Shown here piece by piece: positions 1 through 7,248 of a DNA stretch of 64,000 nt; positions within the stretch are counted from its first letter, which is position 1, and each line of letters begins with the position of its first letter. The notes below the pieces were generated by a model. It was not told where the DNA came from, did no database searches, and worked only from the letters and a program-made list of their open reading frames with translations. Source of the stretch: Nocardia bhagyanarayanae (GTDB lineage Bacteria > Actinomycetota > Actinomycetes > Mycobacteriales > Mycobacteriaceae); contig NZ_VFPG01000001.1 of assembly GCF_006716565.1 (NCBI RefSeq), positions 2,108,001 to 2,172,000 of the forward strand. Direction: 5' to 3'. The position numbers were made by a program, and so were the translations under genes.

Positions 1-168
1 CCCGCACGCCGCGTCGAGCACCGTCGACGGCCCCGCCCCCAACCGCCCCCGCAATACCCGATCCAACGCCCGCCCCTGCCCCGCGACCGCCGCGGGCCAG
101 TCCTCGTAGAGCAGGTGATACTCGTCGGCCAAGTGGTCGTAGAAGTCCCGCGCCGCGTCTCCGGACAT
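1..168 (-). CDS. Class I SAM-dependent methyltransferase, N-terminal part only
   Basis: The gene starts at an ATG at 168 and runs off the left edge, so only 56 residues are visible. They read MSGDAARDFYDHLADEYHLL and onward to VLDAACG, which is motif I of class I methyltransferases. The FYD.LA..Y.L.Y.DW opening is typical of glycine/sarcosine N-methyltransferase-like and generic methyltransferase families. The substrate cannot be inferred from this fragment. A -10-like TACGGT lies six bases upstream of the ATG with no Shine-Dalgarno, so the transcript may be leaderless. It is divergent from the LexA-like gene. Confidence 0.8.
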   Translation of the reverse strand, partial: MSGDAARDFYDHLADEYHLLYEDWPAAVAGQGRALDRVLRGRLGAGPSTVLDAACG

Positions 169-258
169 AGGCCCACCGTAGAGGGCGAGCGCGGTCGGCG
201 GGGCTCCGCAACCGAGTCGCGGGGTGAATTGTCAGCGCCCGCCTCTAGCATTCCCCGG
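169..258. promoter_or_regulatory. Divergent intergenic region with two leaderless-type -10 boxes
   Basis: On the minus strand TACGGT (180 to 175) ends six bases before the methyltransferase ATG. On the plus strand TAGCAT (246-251) ends seven bases before the GTG at 259. Neither start has a Shine-Dalgarno sequence. I see no clear SOS-box palindrome of the CGAAC-N4-GTTCG type, so self-repression by the LexA-like protein is not supported here. Confidence 0.45.
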
Positions 259-906
259 GTGACCGGATACGACTTCGAGCATCTCGATACTTCGACGCTG
301 CCGCCGCGCCAGCAGCGCGTTCTGGGCGTGATTCGGGACTGGGTGGTCGAGTACGGGTATCCGCCGAACAGCAGGCAGATCGGTGACGCGGTCGGGCTGT
401 CGGCGTCCACGGTCTCCAAGCACATGAAGAGCCTCGAGGAGCGGGGATTCCTGCGGCGCGGCTCCGGGATGGCGCGCCCGATCGACGTGCGGTTGTTCCT
501 CCAGGGGACGGCGCGGGCGGAGAACTCCGATGCCGCGGTGACCGTGCCGGTGGTCGGCGACATCGCCGCGGGCACGCCCATCCTCGCCGAGCAGCACGCC
601 GACGACACGTTGACGCTGCCGCGCGAGTTGGTCGGTCGCGGAACGGTTTTCGCGCTGCGGGTGCGCGGTGATTCGATGATCGACGCCGCCATCTGCGACG
701 GCGACACGGTGGTGGTGCGCCAGCAGAACGAGGCGCACTCCGGCGACATCGTGGCCGCCATGATCGGCGAGGAGGCGACCGTGAAGGTGTATCGCCGCCG
801 CAACGGCCACGTCTATCTCGAACCGCGCAACCCGGCTTACGACGTCATCGACGGGGACGAGGCCGTGATCCTCGGCAAAGTCGTCTCGGTGATGCGCCGG
901 ATCTGA
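259..906 (+). CDS. LexA-family repressor (S24 peptidase), probably a LexA paralog
   Basis: This 215-residue protein has an N-terminal winged helix (about residues 14-76, LPPRQQRVLGVIRDWVVEYG then SASTVSKHMKSLEERGFL) and a C-terminal LexA/S24 autoprotease domain. The cleavage bond is Ala104-Gly105 in GDIAAGTPILAE. The catalytic pair is Ser139 (RGDSMID) and Lys176 (ATVKVY). It should bind DNA as a dimer and self-cleave when stimulated by RecA filaments. The recognition-helix region (SASTVSKHMKSLE) differs from the actinobacterial LexA form (TSSSVAHQLRTLE), so it may be a paralog with another operator. I chose GTG 259 because an upstream extension would overlap the divergent gene and because TAGCAT is positioned for a leaderless start there. 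Confidence 0.85.
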   Translation: MTGYDFEHLDTSTLPPRQQRVLGVIRDWVVEYGYPPNSRQIGDAVGLSASTVSKHMKSLEERGFLRRGSGMARPIDVRLFLQGTARAENSDAAVTVPVVGDIAAGTPILAEQHADDTLTLPRELVGRGTVFALRVRGDSMIDAAICDGDTVVVRQQNEAHSGDIVAAMIGEEATVKVYRRRNGHVYLEPRNPAYDVIDGDEAVILGKVVSVMRRI

Positions 907-947
907 CGCGCGGGCACCCCGCACGAGGTCAACCCGTACAGAGGCGA

Positions 948-974
948 CCCCCGTCAGGAGGGGACCGACGGGGG
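948..974 (+). terminator. Hairpin after the lexA-like gene
   Basis: CCCCCGTC (948-955) pairs perfectly with GACGGGGG (967-974) around an 11-nt loop, 41 bp after the stop codon. There is no T-tract, as is common for actinobacterial terminators. Confidence 0.5.
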
Positions 975-1441
975 CCGCGTTGGGCACCGAGGTGGGGCGG
1001 TACGGGCGGGCCGACCACCTCGGTTGTTCTGTTATCTCCGCGGACGCCTATTTCGCAGCAGTGAGCGCGCCACTGATTTCGGCGGCCGCCCGTGGTCCGC
1101 TCCTTCGGAGGTCGAGGCGGGACCCGGTTCCGCTGATCCCGACCGGCGGTCGCCCCGGACCCACCGCGGGACAGGCTGCTGCGGTAACCCCCAAGTGGTT
1201 CTTTGTGTTTCGGATCTGTGGGGGAGTTGGAGCGCCATGTCGTGCCGCCCCGGCGGCCGATGCCGTCACGCTCGGCACCCGTCGGCTCGGCCTTGGGCAA
1301 GAACACACCTGAGTGCGCGGCGCGCAACGCGGCCATTCCTGTCGTCACCGCCGATCCGATGGCGGCCGCGCTGGCCCCGGGGCGACACTGCAGACGGAAA
1401 GCCGCGTTACGACATGCACATCGCCGTGCTGAACCCGGGTC
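975..1441. other. Stretch without a convincing gene
   Basis: Frames are open on both strands here only because of high GC content. Their translations are Arg/Pro-rich and show no recognisable domain. I see no RNA gene. The right-hand part may be the decayed 5' end of the broken gene that follows. Confidence 0.4.
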
Positions 1442-1790
1442 GTGGACGTCGACGCGCTGGCCTCGACCATGCGGGCGTGCCCGAGTGCGCAGGTCTCGGT
1501 GCGCAATGCCGACAGGTCGGAGCAAGCCGTCGACTGGGAGGTGCCGGTGGTCAAAAGACATTGCCGGGCTGGGTCCGGTGCGAGAGATGCTCCACATCCG
1601 AGAACTGGGCAACAAGAGCACCGGCAGCATGACCGCGGCCGCCGTCGTGCGTTTCGTGACGCTAGGCAGTCGCACGGTGATCGAATACATCAGCGGCAAA
1701 CTCGGCTTCTACGACTCCGAAATACCCGCGGCGAGCATCACATTCGGAGATCGACTGCTGGTCGCGCAGGTGGCCGAGCCGAAGCGCTGA
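1442..1790 (+). pseudogene. Frameshifted remnant of an unidentified small gene
   Basis: Protein-like sequence continues across at least one frame change. From a GTG at 1442 one frame reads VDVDALASTMRACPSAQ and then SVRNADRSEQAVDWEVPVV. Near the AAAA run at about 1553 the sense moves to another frame that reads KDIAGLGPVREMLHIREL and continues to GDRLLVAQVAEPKR, with a stop at 1790. A possible true N-terminus (MHIAVLNPG, from 1414) lies in a third frame. I do not recognise the family. It is convergent with the PPK2 gene. A sequencing error is the main alternative to real decay. Confidence 0.4.
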
Positions 1791-1793
1791 GTC

Positions 1794-2639
1794 TCAGGAC
1801 TGGTCCAAGCGGCGAAGTTCTTCGGCGACATCGAAATTCGCCGGCGGCCAGTCCAGTTTCAACTTCTCCAGCGCGTCGATGAGCAGCTCGGTGACAGCGA
1901 GCCGGGCGTACCACTTGTGGTCGGCGGGCAGCACGTACCAAGGCGCGTCGGCGGTCGACGTGCGGTCGACCATGGCCTGGTACGCCTCCAGATAAGCGGG
2001 CCAGTAGGCGCGCTCATCGATGTCGGAGGGGTTGAACTTCCAGTACTTGTCCTGCCGCTCCAGCCGCTGGCGCAGCCGCTTCTTCTGCTCGTCCAGCGAG
2101 ACGAACATGGCGACCTTCACCAGCGTGATGCCCTCCCGCGTCATCTCCCGCTCGAACTGGTTGATCTCGTCGTAGCGCGGTTCCCACTCCGCGCGCGGAA
2201 CGAGTTCGTGCACACGCACCACGAGGACGTCCTCGTAGTGCGACCGGTCGAACACGCCGAGCTGCCCGCCGCGCGGCAGCGCCTTGCGGATGCGCCACAG
2301 GTAGTGGTGGCGCCGCTCCTCCTCGGTGGGGACGCCGAACGCGGCGTGGTCGACGCCCTGCGGATCCACCGATCCGATGACGTGCCGGACGATGCCGCCC
2401 TTGCCCGCGGTGTCCATGCCCTGCAACACCAGCAGCACGCTGCGCCTGTCGCCGGAGCGTCCGTTGGCGTAGAGCTTCTCCTGGAGCACGGACAGCGCCT
2501 TGCCGCGCTCGGTCAGCAACTCCTGAGCGAGCTTCTTGTCCCCGGTGAATCCCGGTGTCGACGAAGTCGCCAGCTCCGCGATCCGCAATCCGTCCGCTTT
2601 CAGGGCCTCCGTGACCGGAACGGACCAGTGCTTCACCAT
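1794..2639 (-). CDS. ppk2: PPK2-family polyphosphate kinase
   Basis: Members of this family transfer phosphate between polyphosphate and nucleotides in the cytosol. The 281-residue protein has a Walker A-like loop (GMDTAGKGG, about residues 74-82), the aspartate and arginine-rich lid region GVFDRSHYEDVLVVRVHE, and the conserved tail YWPAYLEAYQAMVDRTSTAD before APWYVLPADHKWYARL. Length and motif order fit a single-domain PPK2. I prefer the ATG at 2639 (MVKHWSVPV) over a GTG at 2648, because TAAGTG lies six bases upstream as a possible -10 for a leaderless message. Whether it makes GTP or ATP from NDP, or phosphorylates NMPs, cannot be told from sequence alone. Confidence 0.92.
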   Translation of the reverse strand: MVKHWSVPVTEALKADGLRIAELATSSTPGFTGDKKLAQELLTERGKALSVLQEKLYANGRSGDRRSVLLVLQGMDTAGKGGIVRHVIGSVDPQGVDHAAFGVPTEEERRHHYLWRIRKALPRGGQLGVFDRSHYEDVLVVRVHELVPRAEWEPRYDEINQFEREMTREGITLVKVAMFVSLDEQKKRLRQRLERQDKYWKFNPSDIDERAYWPAYLEAYQAMVDRTSTADAPWYVLPADHKWYARLAVTELLIDALEKLKLDWPPANFDVAEELRRLDQS

Positions 2640-2737
2640 CGACCACACTTACCACGTCCGCGGGCACTCGGCCTTGTGTTCGGCGTCAGCCGGTCTGCGC
2701 GAGCCGCACTGTGGGCGTTCGGCAGGGCGCTCCTGCG

Positions 2738-3466
2738 TCAGCGAATCTGCGCGAGCCGCAGCAACTGCACGGCGAAGTCGTCGTCGGAGACCGGCGTGAG
2801 GATCAGGTCGTGCGAGGTGGTCAACAGGTAGCGGCCGTCGCCGGTGAAATCGAGCCAGGTGCGGTGGCGCGTCGGGGGTGACATCGGGTTGTCCGGGTCC
2901 ACGGTCACGGTGATGAACCCGCGGCAGTCCACCGGCTTGCGCAACGTCTGCCGGAAGCGGGCGGCGCCGCGCTGGCCGTTGGCCGCGGGCGTCTCGGGCG
3001 TCTCCGTGGTGAGCACCGCGTCCTGCGGCTCGCGCATCGCGCCCAGTCGTCCGGGCTGCGCGGAGCCGATCACCTGCACCAGGCGCTGGCCGAGGTTGCG
3101 CGCATGGCACATCTGCACGGTCACCTTGTCCGGCGTCGCGACGAGCACGCCCGCGTGATTGTGCACAACGGCGGCGAACGCCAGAACGCGGTCGCCTTCC
3201 GGAGAACTGCCGTTGCGCCCCGGCGTGCTGCGCTCACCCGAGATGGTGATGGTGGTGGCGTCGGTGCGCGCGCACAGCATCAGCGCCGCGGCGAGGTCCG
3301 GGTCGGCCTGCTTGGCGAAGCGCTGCGGCAAACGCAATGCGGCGTACTCGGTTTCGGTGCGCACGGTGGACGAGGGCACCATGTTGATCGGATACGGTCG
3401 CCTGTCCAGGTTCGTTTCGCTTTCCCAGACATGCGTGAATTCGTCCGGGGTGAGTACCCATCTCAC
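2738..3466 (-). CDS. EspG-like ESX (type VII) secretion-associated protein
   Basis: EspG proteins are cytosolic chaperones that hold PE-PPE substrates before export through an ESX machine. This 242-residue protein opens VRWVLTPDEFTHVWESETNL followed by DRRPYPI, the characteristic EspG N-terminus, and continues with the mixed alpha/beta pattern expected of the family. Its GTG start at 3466 overlaps the TGA of the upstream PPE-like gene in a GTGA junction, so the two are translationally coupled. It is the last gene of a three-gene minus-strand operon. No ESX core component (EccA-E, MycP, EsxA/B) lies in this window, so the machine it serves is encoded elsewhere. Confidence 0.8.
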   Translation of the reverse strand: MRWVLTPDEFTHVWESETNLDRRPYPINMVPSSTVRTETEYAALRLPQRFAKQADPDLAAALMLCARTDATTITISGERSTPGRNGSSPEGDRVLAFAAVVHNHAGVLVATPDKVTVQMCHARNLGQRLVQVIGSAQPGRLGAMREPQDAVLTTETPETPAANGQRGAARFRQTLRKPVDCRGFITVTVDPDNPMSPPTRHRTWLDFTGDGRYLLTTSHDLILTPVSDDDFAVQLLRLAQIR

Positions 3467-4110
3467 CGTGCGCCGCCCTCGCCGTCGGAGGGTGCGCGCG
3501 GCGGTGTGAACCGGGGCACGCTGTCGCCCGAGGCGGGCATGGTCGGTGTGTAGACGTAGGTCATGGTGTCCTGGACGTCGGCCTGCGCCGCCGCCGCGGC
3601 CAAGTCGTGTTCCATCCTGCGGCGCCCGCCGTACACGGCCTCCGCCGCCGGATCGTCCAGCGGCACATAACGCTGCGGCTCCGGGATCGCGGCGCGAATG
3701 GTCTGTGCCGCATCGCGATTGAGCTCCATGAGGCGCTGCACCGCGCGGCACACGTCGTGCGCCTCGGCGCCGACCCGGATGAACTCGCGCGTCGCCCGCT
3801 GCGCTGCCTCGGCGGATCGACCTGACCAGCGGGCGAATTCGCGATTGGCGGCGTCGGCGAAGTGCTGGAAGGCGTCGGCGACCGCGTCGGCGTTGGCCTG
3901 CCACGCCGCAGCGGTCTCGCCGAGCGCGCCGGGATCGAGCGCCTCGTGCACCCGGTCCCAGATCTCCACGTGCGTGTACGCGCCGAATCGCTCGCGTTCC
4001 GGCGCGTAGGCGGGATCCGTTCCGCCGCTGACCGTTCCGGCGGAGTCGGCGAGCGCGCGCTGTTGCACCCTGATCTCGTCGGCGGCGGCTCGTGCCGCGG
4101 CGTCCACCAC
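3463..4110 (-). CDS. PPE-like helical protein, probable ESX substrate
   Basis: The central part (YAPERERFGAYTHVEIWDRV, then HEALDPGALGETAAAWQANA, to about residue 130) is a long helical hairpin of the WXG100/PPE type, with Trp-containing turns in IWDRVHEAL and AAAWQ. A proline-rich tail follows (YVYTPTMPASGDSVPRFTPP). Such proteins are exported as helical-bundle dimers by ESX systems, and the neighbouring EspG-like chaperone supports that. The start is uncertain because several GTG codons are clustered. I chose 4110, which has GGAGG eight bases upstream; 4116 is an alternative. The product is about 215 residues. Confidence 0.65.
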   Translation of the reverse strand: MVDAAARAAADEIRVQQRALADSAGTVSGGTDPAYAPERERFGAYTHVEIWDRVHEALDPGALGETAAAWQANADAVADAFQHFADAANREFARWSGRSAEAAQRATREFIRVGAEAHDVCRAVQRLMELNRDAAQTIRAAIPEPQRYVPLDDPAAEAVYGGRRRMEHDLAAAAAQADVQDTMTYVYTPTMPASGDSVPRFTPPRAPSDGEGGAR

Positions 4111-4144
4111 GGTCACCACCTCCGCATCTTGGATACGCGCGCGG

Positions 4145-4597
4145 TCATCGCGGATCCAGATACTCGGTGACCAGTTCGAGCGCGGCCCGATTCGCGGCCT
4201 CCGCGTCCGCGAGTTTACGGCCCGCGGCGAGATAGGCCGCTTTGAAGAGCAGCGCGGTCTCTTGAAACGCGGCAACGGTGTCGAGGAACTGCCTGCCTTT
4301 GTCGCCGAACCCGACGGCGAGGCCGCGGCCGGAAGGCAGCTCGGGAAATCCGTTCACTTCGGTGACCGAATGCCCTGTGGCCATTGCCTTTCGCAGATCC
4401 TCGACCAGCCGGTCGCACGCCGCGGCGAGATTCTCGGCCACATCCTCGGCCAGCTCGAAACGTTCACCCTCCGCGCCGACGGCCGCCGCGTACAACCCCC
4501 TGGCCAGCCCCTGCCCGGTATCCGGCACCGCCACCTGGATCGCCCCCTTCTGTTCGGTCCACACCCACCGCCCGAAGTCGGTCCGCAACCCGCGCAT
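4145..4597 (-). CDS. Small helical protein, first gene of the ESX-associated operon
   Basis: The 150-residue product begins MRGLRTDFGRWVWTEQKGAI and consists mostly of predicted helices rich in Ala, Glu and Leu, such as LAEDVAENLAAACDRLVEDL and ETALLFKAAYLAAGRKLADA. I do not recognise a named family. Position, size and helicity suggest an EsxA-, PE- or chaperone-like partner of the PPE-like protein 35 bp downstream. The open frame extends much further upstream, but that extension crosses a dispersed repeat (4631-4690) and the divergent GntR gene. The internal ATG at 4597 is therefore the sensible start. Confidence 0.6.
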   Translation of the reverse strand: MRGLRTDFGRWVWTEQKGAIQVAVPDTGQGLARGLYAAAVGAEGERFELAEDVAENLAAACDRLVEDLRKAMATGHSVTEVNGFPELPSGRGLAVGFGDKGRQFLDTVAAFQETALLFKAAYLAAGRKLADAEAANRAALELVTEYLDPR

Positions 4598-4630
4598 GGC
4601 CGCAGCGGCGGCGAGGTACGCGGAACAGAC

Positions 4631-4690
4631 GCTGCCGGACGAAGTCCGTCCCTGGACCGCGCACGGCCGGAGCGGATGCGGAGGTACGCG
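4631..4690 (+). repeat. 60-bp dispersed intergenic repeat, reference copy
   Basis: The sequence starts GCTGCCGGACGAAGTCCGTC, passes CGCGCACGGCCGGAGCGGAT and ends GCGGAGGTACGCG. Recognisable copies occur at 10190-10303 (two, inverted), 13932-13971, 31498-31705 (decayed, inverted), 35271-35315 and 48152-48278 (two). Where two copies adjoin, the period is 66-67 bp. Function is unknown. Confidence 0.7.
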
Positions 4691-4846
4691 TACTGGTCGG
4701 CACTCTACCGCCCGGTAACCACCGCTGTTGCCCGCTTGACCCCGCCCAGACGCTGTGATGTGGCGCACGGTCGGCGGCGAGGAGAGGTTCGCGGGCTGGT
4801 TACACTGGCCCGAAGTATTGGCAGATCCCGGAGCGGAAGGCGTTCG

Positions 4847-5593
4847 GTGCCCGACATCGAAGAAGTACTCCCGAAGTATCAGCAGATTTCGGGGTACATC
4901 CGCGACCAGATCGAGCGCGGGGAACTCGCACCGGGCGCCGAGGTGCCCTCCGAGCGCGAGCTCGCCGCGGCGTGGAAGGTCGCGCGGCCGACGGCGGCCA
5001 AGGCGCTGAATACGTTGCGCCAGCAAGGATTGGTGGAATCGCGACGCGGCTCGGGCACCTTCGTGCGCGGCCCGGACGCGGTCCCGCTGGTCCGCGAATC
5101 CGCCGGGCGGGCACGGCAGTACGGCGGGATGTACGCCGAACGCGAGCCGATCGATATCCTGGCTGCGGAACTCGTCGACGGCCCGGAGTACGTGACCGCC
5201 GCGCTCGGCCTGGAGCTCGGTAGCGAGGTGATCGCCCGCAGGCGCTTGATCACCGGAGAGAACGGCGACGCCGAACTCTCGACGTCCTGGTTCGCCGGTG
5301 ACCTCGCCGATGTCGCGGATCGACTGCTCGACACCCAGCGGCTGCCCGGCGGTACCGCCACCTATCTGGAGGCGGTGACCGGCCGCCGGGTCGCGTCGGT
5401 GTTCGATCAGGTCAGCGCGCGCATGGCGACCACGGAAGAGCGCAAGCAGCTGCGGTTGGCCCGCACATCGGCCGTGCTGGTGTACCGGCTCACCGCGATC
5501 GACACCGACGGCGTCGTGCTCCAGTTCGACGAGGGCGTGTATCCGCCCGAATCATGGTTGTTCCGCCAGGAATATTCCGTTCCCGGCGTGTGA
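4847..5593 (+). CDS. GntR-family transcriptional regulator, HutC subfamily (UTRA domain)
   Basis: The N-terminal winged helix reads PKYQQISGYIRDQIERGELA, continues PGAEVPSERELAAAWKVARP and ends RRGSGTFV (about residues 8-75). A UTRA-type ligand-binding domain follows (about 95-245, including LELGSEVIARRRLITGENGD and AVLVYRLTAIDTDGVVLQFD). It should repress or activate target genes in response to a small metabolite that cannot be predicted here. The GTG start at 4847 has GGAAGG six bases upstream. The product is 248 residues, normal for HutC-type regulators. It is divergent from the ESX-associated operon. An imperfect 23-bp direct repeat links its leader to its own codons 9-16. Confidence 0.88.
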   Translation: MPDIEEVLPKYQQISGYIRDQIERGELAPGAEVPSERELAAAWKVARPTAAKALNTLRQQGLVESRRGSGTFVRGPDAVPLVRESAGRARQYGGMYAEREPIDILAAELVDGPEYVTAALGLELGSEVIARRRLITGENGDAELSTSWFAGDLADVADRLLDTQRLPGGTATYLEAVTGRRVASVFDQVSARMATTEERKQLRLARTSAVLVYRLTAIDTDGVVLQFDEGVYPPESWLFRQEYSVPGV

Positions 5594-5696
5594 CACGCGG
5601 TCGATGACGCGCCGCGAATCCGTTGACAAGGCGGTATTACGCCTGGAATAGTCCGGCGCGCGAGGGAATGGCCTAGTCCGCAGGGTGGGAGGTGCG

Positions 5697-5903
5697 ATGC
5701 TCGACCAGTTGACCATCGGTGGCTGGGTAGTCGTCGGAGAGCACTGCTCGGTCCGGCGCGCCGCATTGCACTGCGACGACTACCTGACCTACGTCTTCGA
5801 AAACGGCGGCACCGAACTCGATTTCGCGATCGCGCCCGCCGTGCTGCGCCGGATGGTCGAGCTGAGCGAAGCTCGGCCGTCCGGCGACGAGCCGTCCGAC
5901 TGA
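5697..5903 (+). CDS. Conserved-looking small hypothetical protein
   Basis: The 68-residue product begins MLDQLTIGGWVVVGEHCSVR and has a compact composition unlike the random frames nearby. ATG 5697 has a good Shine-Dalgarno (GGGAGG, 5687-5692). I do not recognise the family. It may be read with the GntR gene 104 bp upstream. A long tandem repeat follows it. Confidence 0.55.
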   Translation: MLDQLTIGGWVVVGEHCSVRRAALHCDDYLTYVFENGGTELDFAIAPAVLRRMVELSEARPSGDEPSD

Positions 5904-6550
5904 TCGTATTCCGCGCCGGTTTCGATCACCGCCGTGTGCCGGACGCCGGGCGAAGAGCGTTGGCGCGCGGCCGACGCCGGGCGCAGAGCATTGGCGTGCG
6001 GCCGGTTCGCAGTGGCGGGCTGGGCGCGGAGTGGTTGCGCGGGAGCGGTTCTCGGGTGGCGTGCCGGACGGGGGTGTGGAGTGGTTGCGCGGAGCGGGTT
6101 TTCGAGTTGTGGTTGCCGGACGGTGGGTGTGGAGTGATTGCCCGCAGCGGGTCTCGAGCTGTGGCGTGCCGGGCGCTGGACGAGGGGTGGTTGGGCCGGG
6201 CCGGTTCTCGGAGGGCGGCGTGCCGGATGCTGGACGCGGTGTGGTTGCGTGGAGCGGGTCCTGGAGTGGCGGCGTGGAGCGGGTCCTCGAGTGGCGGCGT
6301 GGAGCGGGTCCTCGAGTGGCGGCGTGCCGGACGCTGGGCGCGGTGTGGTTGCGCGGGGCCGGTTCTCGGATAGCCGCCTGTCGGACGCTGGGCGCGGATA
6401 GTTTCCGCAGATACGGTTCACACCGCAGTGGCCGCATGCCGGGCGATTAGCGCGAAGGCGTTTCCCGGCCTGGCTCGACTGAAACGTCCTGTGCCGCAGG
6501 CGAATTCGATTTCTCGAAGCCGAAAGGGTAAGCCCCAACCCTGTTTCCGC
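5904..6550. repeat. Intergenic stretch holding a tandem array of about 53-bp units
   Basis: Six units starting GTGGTTGCG or similar begin at 6031, 6081, 6134, 6187, 6241 and 6345, spaced 50, 53, 53, 54 and 104 bp. The fifth is longer because it contains three near-perfect 25-bp copies of GTGGAGCGGGTCCTCGAGTG-GCGGC (6249-6323). Each unit ends in GCCGGACGCTGG or a variant. Frames stay open in several phases, but their translations (Arg/Gly/Trp-rich) look spurious. The flanking bases (5904-6030 and 6400-6550) hold nothing I can identify. Confidence 0.75.
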
Positions 6551-7183
6551 TCAGTCTGGCCGAGTGGCGCTGACGTACTGCAACAGCCGATGCACCCGCT
6601 GATCGATCTCCACGAGCCCGAGTTCGCGAAACAGGTCGGGGAAGGTCGAATCGTCGAACACCCGCAGACCGCTCAAACCGCCGACGAACCGGCTCGCGCG
6701 CCCGAACGGCGTATCGGCGCGGTGGCTCGTGGTGATGGCGATGCGCCCGCCGGGGGCGAGCACCCGCACCATCTCCCTGGTGGCGGTCAGCGGATCGGGG
6801 ATCAGATAGAGCGCGCCGAAACAGCACACCGCGTCGAAGGCGCCGTCGGCGAACGGCAGCGTTCGGGCGTCCCCGCGCAGATAGCCGACCCGCGGCCCGG
6901 CGTTGTCGACGACCGCGCGGGCCAGCATCGGCTCGGAATAGTCCACGCCGACCGCGTACCCGCCCTCGGACAGCGATTCGCTCAGATACTTGGTGAAATT
7001 GCCCGGCCCGCAAGCGATGTCGAGCACCTTCTGATTCCCGCCGAGCCGCAGCGCGGTGACCGCGTCGCGGCGATCGGTCGCGGTGCTGCGGCCACTGGCC
7101 AGGTAGAACAGCGTCGGCCGCCATGCGCGTTCGTAGACGGCGGCCAACGCGGGGTGGTTCATGGTGCGGCGCGCCAGGTTCAA
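6551..7183 (-). CDS. Class I SAM-dependent methyltransferase
   Basis: The product is about 210 residues. Motif I is KVLDIACGPGNFTKYL (about residues 52-67), the acidic loop of motif II is VGVDYSEPML, motif post-II is GDARTLPFADGAFDAVCCFG, and motif III lies in REMVRVLAPGGRIAITTSH. This is the UbiE/Coq5-like or Methyltransf_11 pattern. The substrate is unknown. The start is ambiguous between TTG 7183 (MNLARRTMNHPAL) and ATG 7162 (MNHPALAAVYERAWRP), and neither has a clear ribosome-binding site. It lies 65 bp downstream of the enoyl reductase-like gene on the same strand, so the two may form an operon. Confidence 0.82.
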   Translation of the reverse strand: MNLARRTMNHPALAAVYERAWRPTLFYLASGRSTATDRRDAVTALRLGGNQKVLDIACGPGNFTKYLSESLSEGGYAVGVDYSEPMLARAVVDNAGPRVGYLRGDARTLPFADGAFDAVCCFGALYLIPDPLTATREMVRVLAPGGRIAITTSHRADTPFGRASRFVGGLSGLRVFDDSTFPDLFRELGLVEIDQRVHRLLQYVSATRPD

Positions 7184-7248
7184 CGCGCCGCCCTCACGAA
7201 TTCGTCGTGCACGGCAAGCTCCTCGACGGTGGAAATCGGCAGCCCGAT

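Noticed and set aside
5934..6450. Overlapping frames in the 53-bp array
   Set aside because: Open in three phases at once, Gly/Trp/Arg-rich, and explained by the tandem repeat.
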